NCBI GenBank assembly: GCA_002394165.1
Contig: DGTA01000083.1
Coordinates: forward strand, 1-39,921
From: Lachnospiraceae bacterium UBA4348
GTDB taxonomy: Bacteria > Bacillota > Clostridia > Lachnospirales > Lachnospiraceae
Direction: 5' to 3'
DNA length: 39,921 nt
Positions 22,775-30,289 of this stretch are shown here, in pieces. The notes beneath the pieces are model-generated. The model made no database searches and had not been told where the DNA came from. It saw only the letters and a program-made list of their open reading frames with translations. Both the position numbers and the translations under genes were made by a program. Every line of letters starts with the position of its first letter. The stretch's first letter is position 1.

Positions 22775-25162
22775 ATGGAACAGGAAGAGCGGATCAATAA
22801 GCGGATATCCGTGCGCAGCCTGGTGGAATTTATCCTGCGCGAGGGCGATATCGACAACCGCACCGGGCAGGTGACCGTGCGCGAAGCCATGCAGATGGGC
22901 AGTGCCCTGCACCGGAAAGTGCAGGGACGGATGGGCGGCGATTATAAAGCGGAGGTGCCGCTTAAGATCACTTGGCCCTGCACGGATCTGGATATCACGG
23001 TGGAGGGGCGCGCCGACGGGATCTTCACGCAGGACGGGATGACCGTGATCGATGAGATCAAGGGGATCGTGCGCTCGCTTGATCTGCTGGAGCAGCCGGT
23101 GGGCGTGCACCTGGCCCAGGCCAGGTGCTACGCCTGGATGTACCTGAACCGGGAGAGAGACGAAGGGGAAGAGGCGCCGGAGAGGATCGGCGTCCGGATG
23201 AGCTATGCCAACCTTGAGACGGAGGAGATGAAATATTTCCATTTCATCTACGGATCTGATGAGCTCAGGGAATGGTTCACCGGGCTGATGGAGGAATACC
23301 GGAAGTGGGCTGAGCAGGAGGTGCGCTGGAACCGGATCCGGCAAGAGTCCATCCGCCGGATAAGCTTTCCCTTTCCGTGGAGAGACGGCCAGAAGAAGCT
23401 TGCGGGCGACGTCTACCGGACCATCGCAGCCGGAAAGAACCTGTTCATACAGGCGCCGACCGGCACCGGAAAGACCCTGAGCACCCTTTTTCCCGCTGTA
23501 AAGGCGATCGGAGAGGGGCTGGGAGACAAGATCTTCTACCTGACTGCGAGGACGATGGCGCGGACGGTGGCCGCCGAAGCTTTTGCCCAGCTGCGGGGAC
23601 AGGGGCTTCATTTCAAGAGCATGATCCTGACCGCAAAGGAAAAGATCTGCCCCCTGGAGGAGCCGCTGTGCAACCCGGATGACTGTCCCCTGGCGAAGGG
23701 ACACTATGACCGGGTCAACCGCGTTCTTTTTGAGATGGTCACGTCCGGCGAGGTCTATGACCGGGAGACGATCCTGCGGGCGGCCGAGGAGGGAAGGGTC
23801 TGCCCGTTTGAGCTGTCCCTGGATCTTTCGGAATGGATGGACGGCGTGATCTGTGATTACAACTATGTATTCCATCCCCGGGCGAGGCTGAAGCGCTTTT
23901 TTGCCGACGGAGTCAAATGGAACGGCATCCTTCTGATCGACGAAGCCCACAACCTGGTGGACCGCGGCCGGGAGATGTTCAGCGCCGGGCTGGTCAAGGA
24001 AGATTTCCTGGAGGTAAAGCGGGCGGTGAAGAACCATTCCCCGTCCCTGGCCCGGGCCCTTGAAAGCTGCAACCGGAAGCTGCTGGAAATGAAGCGGGAG
24101 TGCAGCGGCTCGGAGGTGATCGAAGATCTGGGGACGCTGCCGCTGCGGCTTCTGAACCTGACCGGGGTCATGGAAGATTTTCTGGCGAAGAATACGGATC
24201 CCAAGCTGGCCGAAACCGTCCGCAGCCTGTGGTTTGAGGTGAGCAGCTTCCTGAACATCCTTGACCTGACGCAGGACGGATATGTTTTCTATGATACCAT
24301 CCGGGAGGACGGATCCTTCCTGGTAAAGCTTTTCTGCGTGGATCCGGCGCGCAATCTGCAGGAGTGCCTGGACAAGGCCGTGAGCAGCATCTTCTTCTCG
24401 GCGACCCTTCTGCCGGTCGATTATTACAAACGCTGCCTGAGCACGAAGAAGGACAATTTTGCGGTCTACGCCGATTCGTGTTTTGATCCGGAGAAGCTGG
24501 GAGTCCTGGTGGGGACGGATACCAGTACCCGCTACCGGAGGAGAACGAAGGACGAATATGAAAAGATCGCCCGGTATATCGTCCTGGCGCTTCGCGCAAG
24601 GAGAGGCAACTACATGATCTTCTTCTCCTCCTACCGGATGCTGGAGGATGTGGCGGCGGCGCTGGAAGGAATGCTGCCGGAAGAATATGAGATGATCAGG
24701 CAGCACAGCCAGATGACCGAAGCCGAGCGCGAACAGTTCCTGGAGGCGTTTGATAAGGTCCGCGAAGGAGGCCTGGCGGGCCTGTGCGTGATGGGCAGCT
24801 TTTTCGGGGAAGGTATCGACCTTCGCCATGAGCGGCTGATCGGAGCCATTGTCGTGGGGGCAGCGCTGCCCCAGGTCAGCCCGGAACAGACGATCCTGAA
24901 GGATTATTATGACCGGCGCGGCGAGGACGGCTTCCGCTATGCCTATATCTGTCCGGGAATGAACAAAGTGCTCCAGGCGGCCGGACGCGTCATCCGGACA
25001 GAGGAGGATGAGGGGATCGTCCTGCTGCTGGACGAGCGGTTCATGGAGGCCGGATACCGCAGCGCTTTCCCGAGAGAGTGGAGAAGCAGCCTGTGCCGTC
25101 TGGGAAATGTGGAGGAGAAACTGTTCTCTTTCTGGGAAGGCCGTGCCCTATTTAAAAAGTGA
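22775..25162 (+). CDS. Rad3/XPD-like (DinG-type) helicase with N-terminal PD-(D/E)XK nuclease-like domain
   Basis: 795 aa. The first 180 or so residues hold EGRADGI, TVIDEIKG and HLAQARCYAWMY, the D...ExK...Q-x-x-Y layout of Cas4/RecB-like nucleases. The helicase has Walker A APTGTGKT (about residue 227), an Fe-S cysteine group (ICPLEEPLCNPDDCPLAKG and VCPFEL), DEAH box IDEAHNL (about 388) and motif VI QAAGRVIRTEEDEG. This is an SF2 5'-3' helicase acting in DNA repair or resolution of R-loops or replication blocks. ATG 22775 follows AAAGGAGG with 8 nt. Its GC-rich composition matches its neighbours, and I see nothing suggesting recent transfer. Confidence 0.88.
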   Translation: MEQEERINKRISVRSLVEFILREGDIDNRTGQVTVREAMQMGSALHRKVQGRMGGDYKAEVPLKITWPCTDLDITVEGRADGIFTQDGMTVIDEIKGIVRSLDLLEQPVGVHLAQARCYAWMYLNRERDEGEEAPERIGVRMSYANLETEEMKYFHFIYGSDELREWFTGLMEEYRKWAEQEVRWNRIRQESIRRISFPFPWRDGQKKLAGDVYRTIAAGKNLFIQAPTGTGKTLSTLFPAVKAIGEGLGDKIFYLTARTMARTVAAEAFAQLRGQGLHFKSMILTAKEKICPLEEPLCNPDDCPLAKGHYDRVNRVLFEMVTSGEVYDRETILRAAEEGRVCPFELSLDLSEWMDGVICDYNYVFHPRARLKRFFADGVKWNGILLIDEAHNLVDRGREMFSAGLVKEDFLEVKRAVKNHSPSLARALESCNRKLLEMKRECSGSEVIEDLGTLPLRLLNLTGVMEDFLAKNTDPKLAETVRSLWFEVSSFLNILDLTQDGYVFYDTIREDGSFLVKLFCVDPARNLQECLDKAVSSIFFSATLLPVDYYKRCLSTKKDNFAVYADSCFDPEKLGVLVGTDTSTRYRRRTKDEYEKIARYIVLALRARRGNYMIFFSSYRMLEDVAAALEGMLPEEYEMIRQHSQMTEAEREQFLEAFDKVREGGLAGLCVMGSFFGEGIDLRHERLIGAIVVGAALPQVSPEQTILKDYYDRRGEDGFRYAYICPGMNKVLQAAGRVIRTEEDEGIVLLLDERFMEAGYRSAFPREWRSSLCRLGNVEEKLFSFWEGRALFKK

Positions 25163-25244
25163 ATGCATTGTGTTATAGTAAAAATGGTGTGTTATGGTAT
25201 TTTGACAGATTGTTGTTCTTTGTTCCGGCTTGGGGAGTATTGTG

Positions 25245-26432
25245 ATGAGGGATGATGATGACCGGATCTTCAGGGACACGTTCCTGGAGGAGAGAAGTGA
25301 GGAGCGGGCGCATGCGCTGCTGGTGACGGTGACGATCCTGCTGATCGTGGCCGTGATCGCGATCGCGATCATGTTCAGCTTTTTCTTTATGCGCCAGAGT
25401 GCGGGCAGCAGCGGCACGGTGGTGGGAACCATCGCGGATAAGAACGGAGAGATCGTGATCATACAGAGCGGTCAGGACGATCCGGGGGAAGCGGCCGCGC
25501 AGACGGAAGTATCCGAAACGGAGAAGGCGGAAAGCGAAAGCCGGAGCGAGAGTGAGACGGCCGGGGCCGAAGAGGCGCAGAGCGAAGCAAAACAAACGGA
25601 AGCGCCGCAGACGGAGACTGAAAAGCAGGCCGGGGAGGCTGCCTTTAAAGAGCCCGATCCGGCCATGATCGAGCAGATCATGCAGCAGTACGGCCAGGCG
25701 CAGGACTGGGCCGTATGCGTCATCGACCTCAATACCGACAAGCATATCTACGCCGGAAACGCTGAGGAGAAGATGTATACTTCCGCGACGATCTCGGTGC
25801 CGATCCTTTATACGGCGGCTGTGCTGCTCGATCAGGGGCAGATCACTCTGGAAGACCAGATCACCTACACGAACAGCATCGGCGGACGCGGAGAGTTTGA
25901 TCCTTCGTGGAGAGAAGGCCAGGACTTCCCGCTGTCCTTCTATCTCGAGACCATGTTAACGCTCAGCGACAACAACTGCATGAACTGCCTGATCGACTAC
26001 CTGACTTTGGACAGGATCAATTCAGTCTGCCGGGAGGCAGGATTTGCGAGCGTCGACCTGCAGCGCAAGATCGTGGCGGAGGTCACGGACGGAAGTGAGA
26101 ACTACGTGAGCGCGGCGGACCTGGCGGGCATGGCCGCCGATCTATACAGCGGCAGATATAAAGTAATCAATACTGATTTCATGACCCGGAATTTCCATGT
26201 CGATGAGAGCGACGAGAACCGCACCCTCATCGGACTTTCCGCGAATCTTAAGGCGGATGACCTGTTCCTGAACCAGAACGGGAGAGGGGACACGCGCTAC
26301 AGCGAAGCGGCTGTGATCGGCCGGGGCGAACGGCACCTGGCTGTCAGCGTCATGCTGAGGGGAGATTACGGCTTTACCTATGACGAAGCTGTCATCAAAA
26401 CAGCTGATTATATTCTTGATCAGATGGAGTAA
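25245..26432 (+). CDS. membrane-anchored class A beta-lactamase-like pseudoenzyme
   Basis: 395 aa: cytoplasmic N-tail, one membrane helix (about 24-49), an acidic Glu/Ser/Thr-rich linker (about 78-136), then a serine-hydrolase (beta-lactamase2) fold. The SDN motif is intact (S241-D242-N243, LSDNN). The active-site SxxK is not: where relatives read STIK-VP, this reads ATIS-VP (A181 to S184), so both nucleophile Ser and general-base Lys are missing. The KTG strand is replaced by GRGERH. It should be unable to acylate beta-lactams or peptidoglycan and may be a binding or scaffold protein. ATG 25245 follows GGGGAG with 7 nt. Single-copy gene between helicase and purL. Confidence 0.78.
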   Translation: MRDDDDRIFRDTFLEERSEERAHALLVTVTILLIVAVIAIAIMFSFFFMRQSAGSSGTVVGTIADKNGEIVIIQSGQDDPGEAAAQTEVSETEKAESESRSESETAGAEEAQSEAKQTEAPQTETEKQAGEAAFKEPDPAMIEQIMQQYGQAQDWAVCVIDLNTDKHIYAGNAEEKMYTSATISVPILYTAAVLLDQGQITLEDQITYTNSIGGRGEFDPSWREGQDFPLSFYLETMLTLSDNNCMNCLIDYLTLDRINSVCREAGFASVDLQRKIVAEVTDGSENYVSAADLAGMAADLYSGRYKVINTDFMTRNFHVDESDENRTLIGLSANLKADDLFLNQNGRGDTRYSEAAVIGRGERHLAVSVMLRGDYGFTYDEAVIKTADYILDQME

Positions 26433-26460
26433 ACCGATCAGCGATACATTAGGAGGTTGA

Positions 26461-29400
26461 ATGAGTAAAGTAAGGCGAGTATTTGTTGAGAAGAAGAGTG
26501 CATATGCGGGAGCCGGCCGCGACCTGGCTGCCGAGCTGCGAAGCTACCTCGGGATCAGCCGGGTAAAGAACGTGAGGATCCTTATCCGCTATGACGTCGA
26601 GAATATCTCGGATGAGGTGTTTGAGACGGCCTGCCGGTGCGTGTTCTCGGAGCCTCCGGTGGATGAGCTTTTCCTGGAGGATTATCCGCACCGGAAGAAT
26701 GAACAGGCTTTCGCAGTGGAATTCCTGCCCGGCCAGTTTGACCAGCGGGCCGATTCGGCCGTCCAGTGCATCCGCTTCCTGAAGGAGGATGAGGAGACCG
26801 TCATCCGCTCCGCGACCGTTTACGCGGTGGAGGGCGACATCAGCGCCGAGGAACTTGAAAAGATCAGGAATTACTGCATCAACCCGGTGGATTCGAGGCA
26901 GGCCGCCGACGAAAAGCCGGATACGCTTATCGCACGCTTTGAACAGCCTCCCAGGATAGCGGTCCTTGACGGTTTCAGGACAATGCCCGAAGAGGCGCTG
27001 AAGGAGCTGTACAGTTCACTCAGCCTCGCCATGACATTCAATGATTTCCTCCATATCCGGAACTATTTCGCTGGGGAGGAGCAGCGCGATCCGACGATCA
27101 CTGAGATCAGGGTGCTCGACACCTACTGGTCGGATCACTGCCGCCACACCACTTTCCTGACGGAACTGAAAAACGTCACCTTCGGGGAAGGGGAATACAA
27201 AAAACCGCTGACCGATACCTGGGAAGAGTACCTTCAGGATCGTGAGGAGGTCTACGGACACGGGCACAACCGGTATGTGTGCCTGATGGATATCGCCCTG
27301 ATGGCGATGAAAAAACTGAAAAAAGAAGGAAAACTCCAGGACCAGGAGGAGACGGACGAGATCAATGCCTGTTCGATCGTGGTTCCTGTGGAGATCGACG
27401 GGAAGACCGAAGAGTGGCTGGTGAACTTTAAGAATGAGACGCACAACCACCCGACCGAGATCGAACCCTTCGGCGGTGCGGCCACCTGCCTGGGCGGCGC
27501 GATCCGTGACCCGCTTTCGGGAAGGACCTACGTTTACCAGGCAATGCGAGTGACAGGCGCCGCGGATCCCACCAGGCCGGTGGATGAAGCGCTTCCCGGC
27601 AAGCTTCCCCAGAAAAAGCTGGTCAGGGAGGCCGCTCACGGATACAGTTCCTACGGAAACCAGGTCGGCCTGGCAACCGGCTATGTGAAAGAGATCTATC
27701 ATCCCGATTATGTCGCGAAGAGAATGGAGATCGGCGCTGTCATGGGAGCAGCTCCCAGGAAGGACGTCATGCGGCTGACTTCGGATCCGGGCAATGTGAT
27801 CATCCTGCTCGGCGGCCGGACCGGACGCGACGGGATCGGCGGCGCGACGGGTTCTTCAAAGGCTCATACCGCTTCCTCGATCGAGGTATGCGGAGCGGAG
27901 GTCCAGAAGGGAAATGCTCCCACCGAACGCAAGATCCAGCGCATGTTCCGCCGTCCTGAGGTGACGAGGCTCATCCGCAAGTGCAATGATTTCGGCGCCG
28001 GCGGCGTGTCGGTTGCGATCGGCGAGCTGGCGGACGGCCTTAAGATCGATCTGGACCTGGTACCCAGGAAATATGCGGGCCTTGACGGAACGGAGATCGC
28101 GATCTCCGAGTCACAGGAGAGAATGGCCGTCGTCGTTGATAAAAAAGACGTGAAGGAATTTCTCTCATACGCGGCCGAGGAGAACCTCGAAGCGGTCGAG
28201 GTGGCTGTGGTGACTGAGGAACCGCGGCTTGTGATGACCTGGCGCGGCGAGGAGATCGTCAATCTTTCCAGAGAATTCTTAAATACCAACGGCGCTCACC
28301 AGGAGACGGAGGCAGCAGTCGATATGCCTTCCTCCAAGGAACGTTACTTTGACCGGGAACCGGTCGCGGAGGAGAAGGTAAAAGAAAGATGGCTGTCCGA
28401 TCTGGCGGACCTGAACTGCTGCTCCCAGAAGGGACTGGTGGAGATGTTCGACAGCTCCATCGGCGCCGGGACGGTGCTGATGCCCTACGGCGGCCGTTAT
28501 CAGCTGACCCAGACCCAGGCTATGGTGGCAAAGCTGCCGGTGTTGAAGGGCCATACGGACACGGTCACGATGATGAGCTACGGGTTTGATCCGTACCTGT
28601 CCTCGTGGAGCCCCTATCACGGAGCTTTCTGCGCGGTTCTCGAATCGGTGGCCAAGATCGCGGCCACGGGCGGTGACTACCGGAAGATCCGCTTTACCTT
28701 CCAGGAGTATTTCCGCCGCATGAGCTCGGATCCGCATCGATGGAGCCAGCCGCTGGCCGCCCTGCTGGGAGCTTACCGGGCTCAGAAAGCCTTCGGCCTG
28801 CCCTCGATCGGCGGAAAGGACAGTATGTCGGGTTCCTTCCAGGAGATCGATGTTCCGCCCACCCTCGTCTCGTTCGCAGTGGACACGGGCCGGTGGCAGG
28901 AGGTCATCTCTCCGGAGCTGAAAGAAGCCGGAAACAGCCTGGTGCTGTTTGAGGTGCCCTTTGGCGAATATGACCTGCCCGATGTTGAGACGGCGAAAAA
29001 GCTGTACGCGGATCTGTATGAAGACATCTGCGCCGGCAGGATAAAAGGTGCGTTTGCGCTGGACGGCTTCGGACTTGCTCCCGCGGCGGCCCGCATGGCC
29101 TTTGGCAACGGACTGGGCGTAAAGCTGGAAGAGGATGTGGATCCGGACAAGCTGTTTGCCCCGCTTTTCGGAAGCATCGTAGCGGAGGCAGCTCCCGATG
29201 CAGTCGGTCAGCTGAAGGCGGGAGGCAGAGTCGTCGGACAGGTCCTTGAGGAGAAGAAACTGGCCTGGCGCGGCGTGAGCATCTCCCTCGACGAAGCGCT
29301 CGCTTCCTGGAAGGGAACGCTTGAGAAAGTGTTCCGGACACGCAGCGGCGCACCGGAGGAGAAACAGGAAGAGAAACAGGGAACATATGCGGCCGGCAGC

Positions 29401-30231
29401 GGCAGCGTTTATGTGTGCAGGCATAAGGTGGCGAAACCGCGCGTGTTCATCCCGGTCTTCCCGGGAACGAACTGCGAGTATGACAGTGCCCGGGCCTTTG
29501 AGCGTGCCGGCGCCGAAACGGATGTCAGGGTCTTCAGGAACCTGTCGTCCCAGGATATCCGCGATTCAGTGGATTCCTTCGCCGAGGCGATCGGGAAAGC
29601 CCAGATCATCATGTTCCCGGGCGGCTTCTCCGCGGGCGACGAGCCTGACGGTTCGGCCAAGTTCTTTGCCACCGCATTCCGCAACGAAAAGCTTAAGGAA
29701 GCGGTGATGAAGCTGCTTGGTGAGAGAGACGGCCTGGCACTGGGCATCTGCAACGGCTTCCAGGCGCTGATCAAACTCGGACTGGTGCCCTACGGCGAGA
29801 TCCGCGGACAGGAGCAGGATTCTCCCACGCTGACATTCAACACGATCGGCAGGCATATCTCGAAGATGGTTTACACAAAGGTCGTGAACAGCCACTCCCC
29901 GTGGCTTGCGATGGCCGGTGAGGGAAATGTGTACGTATCGCCCGCTTCACACGGGGAAGGACGCTTCGTGGCGGACAGGAAATGGATCGAGCGGCTTTAC
30001 GCGAACGGCCAGGTAGCCACGGCTTATTCCGATCCGGACGGTAATATTTCGATGGATGAGGAATGGAATATCAACGGTTCCTTCGCCTGCATCGAGGGCA
30101 TCACCAGCCCGGACGGAAGAGTGTTCGGAAGAATGTGCCACGCCGAGAGGCGCGGCGAAGCGGTTGCCATGAATATTTACGGCGAACAGGATATGAAGAT
30201 CTTTGAGTCGGGCGTCGCCTACTTCAGATAA
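26461..30231 (+). CDS. purL: phosphoribosylformylglycinamidine synthase (single-chain, clostridial type)
   Basis: 1256 aa. Converts FGAR + Gln + ATP to FGAM in purine biosynthesis. The N-terminal linker is followed by the first AIRS half (DTYWSDHCRHTTF, NFKNETHNHPTEIEPFGGAA) and GGRTGRDGIGGATGSS. The second half has the SIGGKDSMSG loop. The C-terminal glutaminase has PGTNCEYDSARAF and the nucleophile Cys1097 in LGICNGFQALI, with the late SPDGRVFGRMCHAERR. Length and order match the single-chain form found in many Clostridia, so separate purS/purQ are not needed. ATG 26461 follows AGGAGG with 4 nt. No other pur gene is adjacent. Confidence 0.96.
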   Translation: MSKVRRVFVEKKSAYAGAGRDLAAELRSYLGISRVKNVRILIRYDVENISDEVFETACRCVFSEPPVDELFLEDYPHRKNEQAFAVEFLPGQFDQRADSAVQCIRFLKEDEETVIRSATVYAVEGDISAEELEKIRNYCINPVDSRQAADEKPDTLIARFEQPPRIAVLDGFRTMPEEALKELYSSLSLAMTFNDFLHIRNYFAGEEQRDPTITEIRVLDTYWSDHCRHTTFLTELKNVTFGEGEYKKPLTDTWEEYLQDREEVYGHGHNRYVCLMDIALMAMKKLKKEGKLQDQEETDEINACSIVVPVEIDGKTEEWLVNFKNETHNHPTEIEPFGGAATCLGGAIRDPLSGRTYVYQAMRVTGAADPTRPVDEALPGKLPQKKLVREAAHGYSSYGNQVGLATGYVKEIYHPDYVAKRMEIGAVMGAAPRKDVMRLTSDPGNVIILLGGRTGRDGIGGATGSSKAHTASSIEVCGAEVQKGNAPTERKIQRMFRRPEVTRLIRKCNDFGAGGVSVAIGELADGLKIDLDLVPRKYAGLDGTEIAISESQERMAVVVDKKDVKEFLSYAAEENLEAVEVAVVTEEPRLVMTWRGEEIVNLSREFLNTNGAHQETEAAVDMPSSKERYFDREPVAEEKVKERWLSDLADLNCCSQKGLVEMFDSSIGAGTVLMPYGGRYQLTQTQAMVAKLPVLKGHTDTVTMMSYGFDPYLSSWSPYHGAFCAVLESVAKIAATGGDYRKIRFTFQEYFRRMSSDPHRWSQPLAALLGAYRAQKAFGLPSIGGKDSMSGSFQEIDVPPTLVSFAVDTGRWQEVISPELKEAGNSLVLFEVPFGEYDLPDVETAKKLYADLYEDICAGRIKGAFALDGFGLAPAAARMAFGNGLGVKLEEDVDPDKLFAPLFGSIVAEAAPDAVGQLKAGGRVVGQVLEEKKLAWRGVSISLDEALASWKGTLEKVFRTRSGAPEEKQEEKQGTYAAGSGSVYVCRHKVAKPRVFIPVFPGTNCEYDSARAFERAGAETDVRVFRNLSSQDIRDSVDSFAEAIGKAQIIMFPGGFSAGDEPDGSAKFFATAFRNEKLKEAVMKLLGERDGLALGICNGFQALIKLGLVPYGEIRGQEQDSPTLTFNTIGRHISKMVYTKVVNSHSPWLAMAGEGNVYVSPASHGEGRFVADRKWIERLYANGQVATAYSDPDGNISMDEEWNINGSFACIEGITSPDGRVFGRMCHAERRGEAVAMNIYGEQDMKIFESGVAYFR

Positions 30232-30289
30232 ACAAATTCATCGATGCGGCTGCGGGATGCGGCCGCTCACAGGAAGCAGGATCGGAACA

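Noticed and set aside
22535..24829. A 764-codon open frame on the minus strand opposite the Mrp and helicase genes
   Set aside because: It has no ribosome binding site, has the His/Pro/Gln/Arg-rich composition of an antisense frame of GC-rich coding DNA, and both plus-strand genes show clear family motifs.
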